Below are positions 11,091 through 23,351 of a DNA stretch of 64,000 nucleotides, piece by piece. Position 1 is the stretch's first letter. Every line of letters begins with the position of its first letter. Origin of the DNA: Asterias rubens (taxonomy: Eukaryota; Echinodermata; Asteroidea; Forcipulatida; Asteriidae); NCBI RefSeq assembly GCF_902459465.1, contig NC_047068.1, positions 19,863,195 to 19,927,194 of the forward strand, written 5' to 3'. The translations under genes and the position numbers were made by a program. The notes under the pieces are model-generated. The model was not told the DNA's origin and searched no databases. It saw only the letters and a program-made list of their open reading frames with translations.

Positions 11091-14000
11091 ATGGTAAGAA
11101 TAAGATCATCAAATAGAACGAAATAGGATGGGTTGCTCGAGTCCTTTGATTTGATTTATTTGTAGTAATGTCTTAATGATTATTATTTATGAATTATTTA
11201 ATTTTGTACGGGCAACTAATACAATAGTAATACTATTAATTATAAATTAAAACTTACTTGAACTTACTTGAATCCACCGACGCCATCACACAACTGGGGA
11301 GGAGACGGTGGTTCTGGTTACTGGGGCAGACAGCTTAGATAAGCTTATGTAGAGCCCCCCGACGTTCTTTAGGATGAAAAAACATGTTTTTTTGGAATCT
11401 CGTTTCGCTATGTTGTCGTGGACTGGGGGGGGGGTGGACAGGGGGGCACTGCTCTATTGAGGGAGGTTAAATTGGTTTTCGGTTGGGGGGGGGGCTTTTA
11501 TTTTGGAAGTACACTAAAATGACTAGGGGTAAGGGGTACACTGCCATGACTGCAGGGGGCCAACATCCTTTTCTCATTTAGTTTTTTTTCAACCCGTCAA
11601 CAAGTAACTATATTGTTTCTCCTCCTTCTAGGACACTATGGGAAAGTACGATGCAGACCGCTTCTTCACCGCACCAGATCCAGATCTAATCTGTTGCATC
11701 TGCAGGTGTGTCCTCCATAAACCCCTAGAGAGTACCTGCCAGCACGTCTTCTGCAAGGTATGCATCCAAACATGGCTCGTCAACCACCGCAGCTGCCCAA
11801 ACTGCAGACAGCGACTGAGCACTTCGGGTCTCAAGCCGGTGCTGCCCATCGTGCGCAACATGATCAACCGTCTGCTGATTAAGTGCGAGAACATCTCCAA
11901 CGGCTGTATTAAGAGAATCAGCCTGGAGCTGTACGCAAACCACATTAAGGAATGTGACTACGGACTCGTCGGCTGTCTCAACTCGGGCTGCACTAGGAAC
12001 ATTCTACGGAAGGACATGATGAAGCACGAGAAAGAATGCCTGCATCGACTGGTGAAGTGCAAGAAAGGTTGTGGATTGCCGATCATCGTTGCCGCCATGA
12101 GGGAACACAGCTGCATACAAGAACTCAAGAACAACATGCAGAGTGAGTTTGGAGGATGGGGGGGGGGAGGGAAGTTTGAGTTAATTTGTAGATGTTGCTT
12201 TGGATTTTGAAACGGACTGTCAAAGTTTCTTGGAAATTTAAAAAAAGGCGCCCATAATGCTGTGGCTTAACACTGAAATCAGTGTTGTAGTTAAGTAGTT
12301 GTAGCCATGGTGGGCAGTGCCATACCGGCCTGCCTAAAACTGACAAATTTGTTAAATTTGTTTCTTTGATGCATTCACCATGCATTTTTCTGAAGACTAG
12401 AATAAATCTCTGGTAAAAGCAAAAGTTGGGTATTGACTACATTTGGTAAAGTTACTGTACAGTTTCTTCTGAAGCTAACTTTAATTTAATTTCAATTCAT
12501 TTTTCCCCCTAAAACAGCAATGGAAGATGGCTTCAACAAACGTTTGAAAGAAATGGAGAACAGATTCTACCGCGACTGGCGTGAAGTTGAGTTTCGAGTC
12601 ACATCTATAGAGCGTGAGCTGGACGATGGCTACAGACGCAGCAGAAGTCATAGTGAGGGCCCCAGTCATAGCAGAAGTCCAAGCCGCAGCCCTGTCTATG
12701 AAGAAGAGGACTACCACATCCATGATGACGAGGACTACGCAAGTAGAAGCAGCAGTTTGAATCACAGTGAAAGAGGAAGTCTACATGATTCGTACCCGTA
12801 CTCTGATCAAGACCTGGGGGAAGAGAGGTCGGACGTCTGGAGTGAAGACTTGGAGGAAAGAGAAAGATCCTTTTATGGAAGCGAGAGAGACTCTGAAGAA
12901 TTATATGAAGATGAAGAAGATAATGATGATGATGACGAAGTTCAGCAGCCAACACACGTCACAAGCACTGTAAGAACAGCGTCTTCAGGGGTTCAGACGG
13001 ATGACGTTGCAACCACCTCAAATCCATCAAGTAATCAGCCACGTGACCGGATTCAGACAAGGAGGACAAGCCAGAACCAAGAACGCAGAGAACCAAGTAC
13101 GTCCGCATCTCAAAGCCAGCCTGAACTTGTATCACCCGAATCCCCAACTCCTCAGCTGAACACCAGGCAGTCTACACCTGTTGTCAGTCAGCCAGTGGCA
13201 GACACCCCCTTGTCCCCTCAAGCTTCACAGCGATCCGGTGCTCCCATCACTAGCCAAGGTAGAACACCAGCAGCTCCAGTGGGCGACACACCTACGGGGT
13301 CTCTCTACGGTGTGACTGTCGGTGAGACAGATTCTGATGATGTGGAATGGCAGCCACAAAGTGGCAATGCCTCGAGTGACCATTGGTCGACAGATGACGA
13401 GGATGAGGGCGATGGAGACAACAGCAGCCTGGAAGGATCTGGCAATGAAAGTAGCGGTGATCAGCCAGGGACTAGTGATGGGCGGAGAGAGGCTGCTCCC
13501 CCTGCCACCAGTCAGCAAGAAGCTATTCAATCAGTTCTTACCAAAGTAAATGACGTCATCAGGATGTTCAACGGTGTAGTGCCTGAATCCAATGAGCCAA
13601 CACACAGGTTAGTTTTGGGGGTTGTGAACAATAAGCTATAAATGCCTTGTTCGGTGTGAATGTAAAGATTCCAATCAGTTGATTCTTCCAGGGCATTTCT
13701 GTGTGGTTAAACTTCAACACAAACATGAAAAATCAGGATATTTTTTCTTTCCACTTCGCCTCAAGCTAGATTTTAGTATTTTATTGCTAATTTTGGGTGG
13801 GTTTTGCTTCTCTTGAGATTTTGAATGTTTTTATTTTATTTTCATCTGAGCGATTCCCTATGATACAAATTTGTCATGGTTAAATCTCAGATACTACAGT
13901 TCATCAAATAAACCTAAAGCGATGCACTAACTTAGAGGATACACAACATAACATCATGATAATTGATAGTTTTTTCACTTTGAATGGTGAGCTTATTTAG

Positions 14001-14623
14001 TGCCCTCTTGTGATTATATTTCGCCAACCCACCATTGTCATTAAGAATTTTTAACAGTGGACTTGTACATGTAAACAGTCATTTTCTATTTTTGTTCCAA
14101 CAACCATAACCCCGGTCTAGGTTTTGGTTTAAAATGTGTACCTGGGAAGGTACTACAACCACATCAATGGAGATTGTGCCTTTTATGATGTGCGGGTTGT
14201 CATGGGACAAATGACTATAGTGTGACCATAATAATGTTGGTCACCCACCTTGATTTGCTTTTCCTTGGAATATATGAGATATGGGGAACAATATGGACAC
14301 GTAATTGGGGACTAACTACCCTAACCATATGTTTTTTACAAAGCAATTATGACTAAATGCCTTGCTTAAGGCCACAAAATGTCATGAACCGGGGATTCAA
14401 ACCCCAAAGTCTGCTGCAACACTTAGCTTGTGTCCAGTGAAATTGATTGCTTGGCATGCTTGGTCGCGACGTGCCACATGGTAGTATTACAGAGGGAAAC
14501 ATTTACCTGAAGGATGCTTTTTAAGCTTCCGGATTAAAAACTAATTTCTTTGTGATTTTTACCATTACCAGAAGCCGTCGTCGTCGTCATTCCCCATCAT
14601 CCAGCAGCAGCCATGAGAGCAGT

Positions 14624-14655
<32 letters not shown>

Positions 14656-14740
14656 CAGCAGCAGTGAATCAGAAGACTCGAGCAGTACATCGTCCACTTG
14701 GAATGGTGTTCGGCACATTAAAAGAGCTCGGACAAAGTAG
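11091..14740 (+). CDS. RING / TRAF-type zinc-finger E3 ligase, PDZRN/LNX-like N-terminus
   Basis: Four exons are supported by splice sites and phase: 11091-11093 (ATG then GTAAGA), 11632-12142, 12518-13607 and 14572-14740 (stop TAG), giving about 590 residues. The ATG at 11638 would give 587. Numbering from that second Met, a C3HC4 RING is complete: C19, C22, C34, H36, C39, C42, C53, C56. TRAF-type fingers follow: C83/C90/H102/C106, C113/C118/H130/C134 and C141/C145/H157/C159, the last in 'KKGCGLPI'. This order resembles the N-termini of PDZRN3/4 and LNX-class ubiquitin ligases, so E2-dependent ubiquitin transfer is expected by family. Exon 3 encodes a short coiled coil (MEDGFNKRLKEMENRFYRDW), then a long disordered Ser/Arg, acidic and Gln/Pro/Thr-rich tail. 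The last exon encodes Arg repeats and poly-Ser, ending in a basic KRARTK. No PDZ domain is present, which is the main difference from PDZRN/LNX. Confidence 0.88.
11094..11631 (+). other. Intron 1 of the RING gene
   Basis: Begins GTAAGA directly after the ATG and ends CTTCTAG. It contains several G-runs (11420-11500) and no other visible feature. The DNA just upstream (about 10850-11090) probably holds the 5' UTR and promoter. Confidence 0.6.
14620..14665 (+). repeat. Coding AGC microsatellite (poly-Ser)
   Basis: Tandem AGC/AGT codons encode a serine run in the last exon of the RING gene. The run stays in frame. Confidence 0.9.
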
Positions 14741-14846
14741 CTGACAGGTTGACTAGACTACCCTTATACCCCCTTCGATCATGAAGAAGAGACTTCTTGA
14801 TCCTCTCCAAGCCCGCTCTGAAGGGTCTTTCGGCCAAAAGTTATAT

Positions 14847-15190
14847 TAAAGGCAAAGTATTCCTTTGGTTTTTTGAACCATTCAATTGTTTTAACCCTGT
14901 GTACTGTATGTATACAATTAAACCAACATGTGAAAATTTCATTTCACAAGGCAGTTGTGTTTTTGATATTCATTGAAAATCCGGAGTAATTACAATTGGG
15001 AATACATGATCTGAGAAGCGTAACTGACAGTAATGGTTCTCAGATTTAATTTTGATATTTTTTTAACATACCACATTACTTCAAGGTGAAACACTCTCAA
15101 TGCTTTATATCAAAAGCTGCTGTGGCTTTTAACCAAAAGTTGGTATACTGCCATTCAATTAAAGAGCGATACCCCAACTTAACCTTTCTT
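14847..15190 (+). mobile_element. MITE family E, copy 1
   Basis: Starts 'ttaaaggcaaagtattcc', followed by 'ttcaattgtttt', and ends near 'aaagagcgataccccaac'. Order and spacing match copies at 17682-17945 and 20343-20660. The left TTAA matches the flank of families A-D. Confidence 0.6.
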
Positions 15191-15235
15191 TTCACAAGAA
15201 AAGTTAATTAATTTGAGGTTGAACAAAGAGCCCCA

Positions 15236-15330
15236 CATTAAAGCTAGTATTCTTATTTGGTAGAACTCCAGCATCTGGAGGTTTCGGGTTCAACTCCCAC
15301 TCTAGTAAATTTTTCTTCTTTCAACCCCAA
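15236..15330 (+). repeat. tRNA-derived SINE-like unit
   Basis: A B-box-like 'cgggttcaactcccac' preceded by 'ctagtattcttatttggtag' resembles the 3' half of a tRNA-derived SINE head. No complete cloverleaf could be drawn. Confidence 0.4.
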
Positions 15331-15504
15331 ATTATTTAAAAATTACACAGAAATGTATTACTTGATATTTGTAAAAGAAAATTCATATCCCCTTTAAAGG
15401 TGATCCCTATGCTACCACTTCTTCTCGTGTCTGGCTGCTCAAATGCTATCCCTGCAGTCTTATAGTTGGCACACTGAAGGGTAGTGTCAGTAGCCTTAGC
15501 AAGG

Positions 15505-15690
15505 GCCCAATTTCTTAGAGCTGTTAAGCAGAAAAAGTAGCTTAGCAGAAAAACATTAAGCTTACCAAAATAAAGTTACCAGCCAATAATCATGTCACAT
15601 AAACAATATCTTGCCTGTTCTCTGCTTAGCAGACAATTGTTAAGCAATATTCTCTGCTTAAACAGCTCTATGAAATTGTGCCCAGGTTAG
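15505..15690. mobile_element. Repeat family G, palindromic copy
   Basis: Ends are inverted: 'gggcccaatttcttagagct' on the left and its near complement 'agctctatgaaattgtgccc' on the right, about 180 bp apart. Internally 'gcttagcag' alternates on both strands. Confidence 0.7.
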
Positions 15691-15754
15691 GAGATGATTC
15701 ATGGTATGCTGCTCTTTGATTCACATGTCTCGGGACCTCAAGTATATCCCCAGT

Positions 15755-16010
15755 TTAACAGTGCCCAATTTCATGGATATGCTTAGCCTAAGCACAGAAA
15801 CGGAGCTTACGGAAGCAGGGAATTCCGTGCTTACACCAAGCGAATTTCATGGGTTAGCAGTGAATTTTGGCCTCTGCACGTGGATACTGCACGTTACTAG
15901 GCATTCTAGGCTAACAAGGCTAGTGCAGAGATTTGGCGCTTGCACGTAAGCAGGGAATTGTGATTGTAAGCGCAGAATTCGGCGGTAAGCAGAGCAACTT
16001 CCGACTCTTG
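15755..16010 (+). repeat. Repeat family G, second local copy
   Basis: Begins 'gtgcccaatttcatggatat' and carries the same internal strings as 2690-2855 (actaggcattct; agatttggcgcttgc). Confidence 0.6.
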
Positions 16011-16049
16011 TGCACAACTGGTTAAGAGTCTTCCAATTGGTCCATTAAG

Positions 16050-16228
16050 GCTGAGTCACACTGCAAGGATAACGAAAAGGATAATGATCACAACGAAAAG
16101 AGAACGCATTCTATTGGTTGACAAACAGGTGCGTTTTCTGCGTGGAGCAATTCAACCAATAGAATGCGTTCTCTTTGCGCCGTGATCGTTATCATTTTCG
16201 AAATCGCTGCAGTGTGACTCGGCCTTTT
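16050..16228. mobile_element. Palindromic MITE family H, copy 1
   Basis: About 175 bp with ends 'aaggctgagtcacactgca' and 'tgcagtgtgactcggcctt'. Inner arms include 'agaacgcattctattggttg' and its complement. A relative lies at 37683-37863. Confidence 0.8.
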
Positions 16229-16399
16229 TGCTTCCACTTCCAAGGTTGTAATGTAAACTTGGATGTGAACCCAAGGTGGTCGCTAGATTTTGTAATGTTT
16301 CTTTAAAGATATAACATTTAGTTTAATCATTGCACATTGTGTAGGACTATTGATGAAAAAGCATTAAACAAAGTGATTTGCCAGAACAGGTTTTTATCA

Positions 16400-17065
16400 T
16401 CCTTGTTATTAAAGAACCCTCCAGCCCTTCTCCGTGGCCTGTGGTCCACATATACTAACAGAAAATGACGTGTTTTTCCAAAGGTTTTGAAGCATATCCT
16501 TATATAAATACTTTTGTTTCAAAGTACATCACCACACGACTTTGACAATCACATGAAAATCAACATCACACTCAGGTTTTTTTAGTAGTCCACCCGGAAA
16601 AAAGACTGCAATTTGAAAGAAGACGCCTCAGACAAGCAGTTACATACATACATACAATACACACAGTGGGCTTTTATACAGTTCCATTTCATTTAGACCA
16701 TCCAGCACTTTAACAAACGGACAATAGCATTGCAATTAATACAACAAATGAACAAAAAGCAATTCACAGGAAACTATTAAGGAAAAAGATGTCTTTTAAG
16801 TGCTTTCTTGAAAATAGTCAGTGAATTTGAGGTGCATATTGTGATGGGAAGTTTTTTTCTCAAAGAAAACGATTTATATGCAACTGATTGAAGTAACGTC
16901 AAGCATCATGAGACTGAGGTCAGACACGTTTTCAACCCTACCTTTCCCAGGGACATATTTACCATCTTTTACTTGGCATTTACACGTACCACCTTTTCTT
17001 TTATACTGATATAACCTCATGCGCCTTGAACACCCAGCAGGGTGGATACGTGCGCATTACAAGTC

Positions 17066-17135
<70 letters not shown>

Positions 17136-17136
17136 G
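16400..17136 (+). repeat. Probable LINE 3' tail with ATT microsatellite
   Basis: Ends with 'cacccagcagggtggatacg', then 'tgcgcattacaagtc', then about 22 TTA/ATT triplets (17070-17135). This combination is typical of CR1/L2-like LINE 3' ends. The upstream part has no intact ORF. Confidence 0.5.
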
Positions 17137-17681
17137 AACCAGCCCTTAGGAGAGTAGGAAAGCAGTTGATTTTGAAATACATGTAGTCTGTCACACCTTG
17201 GACAAGCAGTTAGCTTTCTAGGTGGTTATTCATCAAGCATCAAGCGTACTCCTTTATTTTCAATGAGCAAAAGGCCATCCTGTCGTGTAATTCAATTTCA
17301 TTTGCATTGCCATTATGATGTGATGATTCCTCCGCAAGGTTGCCATACATAATTAATGCTACTTTGTAAAAGCAAATTGCATACTAAAGGAAAAAAGGAC
17401 CTCAAGTTAAAACAAATCACAACAACAATCTTGTACATCCGATTATTATTCAGTGTTTCAAATATGATAAATTCAACATCTAGCAAGAAGCTCTGTGTAA
17501 TAGTGAAAAGTTCTAAGTTTTTGTTGCTGCCTTTTTGAGACGGTTCATTGTTGCATCAAAGCAAAAGCGATGAAAGGATTGGGTTGGGGGTTGGGGTTTC
17601 TGGGGTGGGTTTTTTTTTTTTTTGGGGGGGGGGTTACAAAGCGATTTTGTTTTAGGTATCCTTCAGCAAAGTACTTAACTT

Positions 17682-17945
17682 AAAGGCAAATATTCCTTTG
17701 TTTTTTGGAAATATTCAATTGTTTTAGTTCTTTGTGAACAGATATACAAAAAAAAATGTGGTAGCGTTTTTGAGATGTTGCCCAAAAACTGGAACAGTTC
17801 ATTACTTCATGGTGAAATGATTCTCAAAATGCACCATACTATCTAAATCTGCTGTACTTCTAACCCAAGTTTTGATTGCCATTAATTTTAAGAGTGATTA
17901 CCAAATATATAAATGTACCTTCCCTTCAACTGATATGATAATGGC
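17682..17945 (+). mobile_element. MITE family E, copy 2
   Basis: Starts 'cttaaaggcaaatattcctt' and ends 'agtgattaccaaatatata' plus 'gtaccttcccttc', parallel to 20343-20660. Confidence 0.6.
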
Positions 17946-18344
17946 AAGTTAGATTTATAATAAGCACTGTATATTCATCGCACAAGGATTTCTTGTTCGG
18001 GAGTTGTAGTGACAAATTGGCTCTCTGCAAGCCACTGTGAGTCATATTAGTGAAAACGAAGAAAAATATATAAGGCTATAATGCTTCTGTTACCTTCAGA
18101 CACAACATTAAAGGTAGGGTCATCGTTTGGGGTTTGTCATCGTAATGATGATTGATAGGCAGATCAAGAAAGATACAATACAAGGGGATGTAAATGGGAA
18201 GTTGGCAACAGCCAATCTCTCGCAAGCAATTGTAATGAAGGTGGCAGTAGATAGAAAAAACAAGGATGATTGAAGCATGTACCAATTGTATACCAAGATT
18301 ACTTTTCAGATTGATATTATGCAATAACAGGCCTGTATGCTTTG

Positions 18345-18835
18345 TTTTTGAAAGGGCAAGGGCACCTAGGCATTTTCTTCAGCGAAAGGGCACCCTATGA
18401 GGAAATTGCAAATTACCACTGTAGCATTTCAAGAGCACCAAGGCAATGACCAGGGAAAGGGCAAGGGCACCAAGGCATTTTCTCCTTGGTAAAGAGCGCC
18501 CTATGAGGAAATTGATTGTAAATTTCTACTGTAGCATTTCAAGAGCACCAAGGCAATGACCAGGGAAAGGGCAAGGACACCAAGGCATTTTCTCCTTGGT
18601 AAAGAGCGCCCTATGAGGAAATTGATTGTAAATTTCTACTGGAGCATTTCAAGAGCACCAAGGCAATGGCCAGGGAAAGGGCAAGGGCACCAAGGCATTT
18701 TCTCCTTGGTAAAGGGCACCCTATAAGGAAATTGATTGTAAATTTTTACTGTAGCATTTCATTGGCACCAAGGCAATGACCAGGGGGCATAGAGGCAATC
18801 GCCTTGGTTGCCTCCATGAAGTATCAGGCATGCAA
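18345..18835 (+). repeat. 110-bp tandem repeat, about four units (family F)
   Basis: Units repeat exactly every 110 bp, as shown by 'cagggaaagg' at 18451, 18561 and 18671 and 'caggggg' at 18781. Each contains 'ggcattttctccttggtaaa' (first unit diverged) and 'gcaccaaggcaatg'. Single diverged copies of the same unit occur elsewhere in the window. Confidence 0.9.
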
Positions 18836-20342
18836 TAAGTTATTTGACCATTGACAAATCATTTATGTGAACTGAACTGGAAGAACCACTTGCCAACAAA
18901 AACAGTTAATTACTTTCCTCATAACACCGCCCTAATAAGTTGTTGTGAAATATTCTGGCAAACACTGTCCAGGCAGTATGCACTACACCTCAAAAAAATC
19001 CAAGTTAATTACATTTTCTGAATGCAAAATTGCATAGTCCTCCAGAAAAAGAACCCACATTTGTCTTTAATGAAACTGACATTAATGGAATTCTATCACC
19101 CCCCCCCACACACACATACACAAGCTGGATTTCCCTGTAGAACAATTAATATTAAAATATGATATATTACTAGAGCCTGACCTTGGACACAGAGGAAAAA
19201 GCTCTTCCGAGTCCAACAGATTTTGTATAGCCTTTCTGGCACACGCAGGTTGTCATATTTGTTCTCAATGGAAAACTGTTTTAATGGAAATAGTACTGTG
19301 CCATTCGATCCCTTGAGATAAAAAACCTGTACAATCATCCGTGTGCCAACAAGTTTATGCACTTTCTTTTACTAAATGATTTAAATCAATAATCAATTAT
19401 TCTTCGTACACACATCACTACGTACCACTTGTAAGCTCTTCAAAAGAGATTTAAAAAACAGCACTTCTCTCTCACCTTTTTTTTCTCAAATTAAACATAG
19501 AAAATAGAATAAAAATCAGTAAGTTCAATCTTCCAACTGAGAATTCTAAGAAAATTATTATAAATTGTATGAAACATTATAGTTTTGGGCCGAATCAAAC
19601 ATTTCAGCACAAAATGCTGCTTACCAAATTTATTTTCTATTAGCAAATCACAAGTGGCACATCAGTAATTGCAACAATGTAAACTTTATGTAATTTTGGC
19701 TGGTAACCAGATTCTGTTAAGCAATATTTATAATATCTTCAATGTTTCTCTTTGTTCAAACACATTGAGTATATGTTATTGGTAAATGTGTGATTAGGAA
19801 TCCAGTGTTAATAATATACTATTGTTGACTATAAAAATTCACCAGGAATCAATATTGCATTTGCAACCATTCATACTTAAAATCAGAGGATGCTATAAAT
19901 TCTATCAGCAAGGTCAGTATTGTGTCTTGACACAACAACGTGCCCCCTTTAATCCAATAGCCTAGACATCAAAATCTTATCTAATTACAGTGTATTGTAC
20001 AGCTCTCCACAATTAACCTTTTCAGAAAGAATATCACACAGCGTATAAGATAAAAAACTAGCGTGTGGAAAGGACGCTAATTATCTAAAAGATACAAAAT
20101 TCTGGGAACCCAGCCTGAGATCTTTCTGTAATGATCTCGGGCTCTTAAAGGTATTAAACAGGATTAACACATTGTTGTACATCCAGTCTGTTTTGATAAT
20201 TTCAAACTTGTGAATAACAAAAGTGCTCTTCTGAAGGGAACGCCCTAATAAGATGTCTTCTCTTTTTCCAAGACTTCATCTTATCATTGTTTTGCGGAAG
20301 ATCTGCAGACATCATACAAAAGTTGAGCATATACTACTCCTT
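18836..20342. other. Intergenic, no gene recognised
   Basis: AT-rich sequence with no supported exon, RNA gene or transposon. A short C-run precedes CA repeats at about 19099-19122. Confidence 0.45.
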
Positions 20343-20660
20343 CAAAAGCAATATAAAGTATACCTTTGATTTTTGAAAACCCTGTAGTTGTTTTAATCCT
20401 ATATTAATGAAGATCTATAAAACAAAACTAACACTTGAAAATTTAATTTTAAAAGTTGGTCACGTTTCTAGATATCACCAATATCTGGAGCGAGTATGTC
20501 CACGTAGGAAAATTAATCCCTGGCAGGACTACAAAATCTTAGAAACATTTTGGCCATACAAACTGATATCTTTTTACATAATCTCAAAATGCTTCCAAAA
20601 GGCTTTTTCCCCATTAATGTGAAGAGTGATTACCAAACGCATAGGCCTACCTTTCCTTAA
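20343..20660 (+). mobile_element. MITE family E, copy 3
   Basis: Runs from 'ataaagtatacctttgattt' to 'acctttccttaaaa', keeping the family landmarks ('gttgttttaatcct', 'gaagagtgattaccaaacg'). Confidence 0.6.
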
Positions 20661-20688
20661 AAGCCCTCATCATCTTCACACTGCAGTC

Positions 20689-21047
20689 TTTAAAGGAACA
20701 CGTTACCTTGGATCGAGTTGGTCTATAAAAAGCGTTTGTAACCTTTTTTTAAAAAATGCGTATGGTTGGAAAGATGTTGTAAAAGTAGAATACAATGATC
20801 CACACAAGTTTGCCTCAAAATTGCGTGGTTTTCCTTTTATTGGTCGGCCATTTATGGGAGTCAAAATTAATGGCCGACCGTGTTAGTCGACGAGGTAAAA
20901 GAAAAACCGTGCAATTTCGAGGCATGTTTGTGTGGATCATTGTATTCTACTTTTACAACATCTTTCTACCTAGATGTAAAAAAAAAAGAAGTTACAAACG
21001 CTTTTCAAAGACCAACTCGACCGATCCAAGGAAACGTGTTCCTTTAA
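20689..21047. mobile_element. MITE family C, copy 2
   Basis: Flanked by TTAA, with terminal repeats AGGAACACGTTACCTTGGAT and complement. At 359 bp it is longer than copy 1 because an inner inverted segment ('attggtcggccatt' with its partner 'aatggccgaccg') sits in the middle. Confidence 0.8.
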
Positions 21048-21179
21048 GGTGCAGACAGGCAGGTATTCATAGACATTCACTGCAGTATATCACCCTGCTC
21101 AATAGTACAGGACATTAATTCATTATCAGTCTCCTCAATAAGACAAGACCCTTGAGAGCCCAATATATTTTTTTTCAAT

Positions 21180-21510
21180 GACATATTGCTGTGGAAATCA
21201 TTGGATGACACAGGAAATTACACAAAAACATCATCCTAAACACCAAAGAATTATGGAATTGTCTTTCGGACAACATAAAACATGTGCAAACAGTGAATTA
21301 ATTTGAGACAAAGCTAAAAACACGTTTATTTTTGCAATAGCCTCAGTCAACTCATTTTCCACCATGTACATTTACTTATACTTGTAATTGTCTCTGTTGT
21401 CCAACTTTAAGTTCTCTTTTTTTTCATCTCAAACCACATAGAGACTTCTTTGTGATGTTATGCACTATACATGTACAAGAACGGTTCATTATTATTATTA
21501 AAGAACCAAA
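21180..21510 (+). pseudogene. Degraded 3' end of a LINE ORF2
   Basis: Translation gives ELWNCLSDNIKHVQ and, after a stop, FETKLKTRLFLQ followed by a stop. The 'LWN-x-LP' and 'FK-x-x-LKT-x-L' pattern is the usual C-terminus of CR1/L2/Jockey-type proteins. A 3' UTR and a short ATT run (21490-21500) follow. There are internal stops. Confidence 0.6.
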
Positions 21511-21618
21511 TAGGCTTACATTGTGAACTATGGTGAAAAGGAAATAGAAAGTGGTGCCTCACTTTCGACATGTTCAGTTTACATGTACATCTTTAACAAA
21601 TTTGAAAATATTCTCCTC

Positions 21619-21893
21619 TTAAAGGCAGTGGACACTATTGGTAGTTACTCAAAATAACTATTAGCATAAAACCTTTCTTGGTGACAAGTAATGGGGAGAG
21701 GTTGGTGGTAAAAAACATTGTAAGAAACAACTTCGTGTGACAAGGGTGTTTTCTTCTTTACATTATTATCTCGCAACTTTGATGACCGATTGAGCTCAAA
21801 TTTTGACAGGTTTGTTATTTTCTGCATTTGTTAAGATACACCGATTGTGAAGGCTAGTCTTTGACAATTACCAATAGTGTCCACTGCCTTTAA
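21619..21893 (+). mobile_element. MITE family A, copy 3 (internally deleted)
   Basis: TTAA on both sides with both terminal repeats, but about 110 bp are missing, including the central hairpin. Confidence 0.8.
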
Positions 21894-21954
21894 AATAGAC
21901 CTGGAGACTATGTTGAGTAAAAATGCTGCTACACTTGTACTCCCTACTCCTCCC

Positions 21955-22170
21955 TAAAGGCAGTTGACACTATTTTTTAGCATAAAACTTTACTTGGTAA
22001 CGAGTAATGGAGAGAGAGGTTGGTAGTATTAAAAAAAAAATAGTGATAAACAGCTCCCTCTGAAGTGACGTAGTTTTCGAGAAAGAAGTAGTTTTCCACA
22101 AATTTGATTTCGAGACCTCAGAATTAGATTTTGAGGTCTCAAAATCAAGCATCTGAAAGCACACAATAAT
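21955..22170 (+). mobile_element. MITE family A, copy 4 (partial)
   Basis: Left end and central hairpin (tttcgagacctcag ... tgaggtctcaaaa) are present. The right third is missing. Confidence 0.7.
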
Positions 22171-23343
22171 TTATGAGCAAGGCACAGTTTAAATCAAATC
22201 AAAGTATAAATTTTGTTGAATGAACACCCCCCCCCCGCAAAAAAAAAGAAAAACATCAAGATATTTTGAAGCTGCTCCATCCCTATCCATCAATGCATCA
22301 TCAAGAATTATTAATGATCTGAAGACATCCATTTGAAGACATTGTCCCTGCTTTGGCAGTGTGTAAATTTACTGCATTTTCACCTAAAACTTTAAGTGTC
22401 TACAAATGCCAAGTAAAATCATACATGCATTATTAAACTGATTTTTCATGCTACACATGTACGACTCTAATTAAAATTGTATTGACATTACATTAGCAAA
22501 GTAAACCTGTTCCAGGCTCTGCGTAGTGACGACGGTGATTGCTAATAATACATAATCCTTACCGTACCATGCTTTATCATGCTATAATATCAACTTGTAT
22601 CCTCTAATTTATTATGTTTGACCAACTGCTTATTGATACTGTCTTTATTGTCCATTCAGTGTATGACGTTAATCTGCGGGACAACCTTAGAACATGAAAC
22701 CTCCTTTCGTTATCAATGACATCATCAGATTTATCATACTTTATGTATGTTATCATTGATATTAGATATCATGGTTATCTTTGGGAAAAACAAGTCAGAG
22801 AGAATTACTGTGCTTCACTGATGCAAATCCATATGAATAATAAACATGTTGTTCATGTACAAATTTTGTTCATATAATTGACATAAACCACCTGAGTTCA
22901 TAATTATGATAATCTTAGTTGCACCTTTTAGGAGTCAATGTCCCTAAGTGTTATACAGCGTAGTGCAAACTTTCGGCAATGCAGCGTTTATAAAGCTTTA
23001 GGGCAAGTTCAAGCAGAGACCATAATTTGTCCGTCAACCACTAGTCAATGTTCCATGGTTACCTATGCAACCAATACATCCTGGGTAACATGAGGGTTCT
23101 CTACAACTGATTTGGAGGTTAGGAAATTTCCAAGATAATCTGAAAGGTGGGAAGTGTAGTCACCGTAATTGCATTACTTATTTGAGTCAATTCCTCACAG
23201 AGTGTGGGTTTGAAACCCCCTTGGGTGGATGTTTACTGCAGGTGCACCACAGTAATGCTGACTGATTCTGCACCTTAGCAAACTGGTTGTCCAGAGTTTG
23301 CAAATAATGCAACATAATGGACAGCACAGTGGTGGCACAGGTT
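22171..23343. other. Intergenic, no gene recognised
   Basis: No supported exon. Poly-C/poly-A runs occur at 22226-22250. A B-box-like 'gtgggtttgaaaccc' at 23203 hints at a decayed SINE, not enough to call one. Confidence 0.4.
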
Positions 23344-23351
23344 GAAATTAT

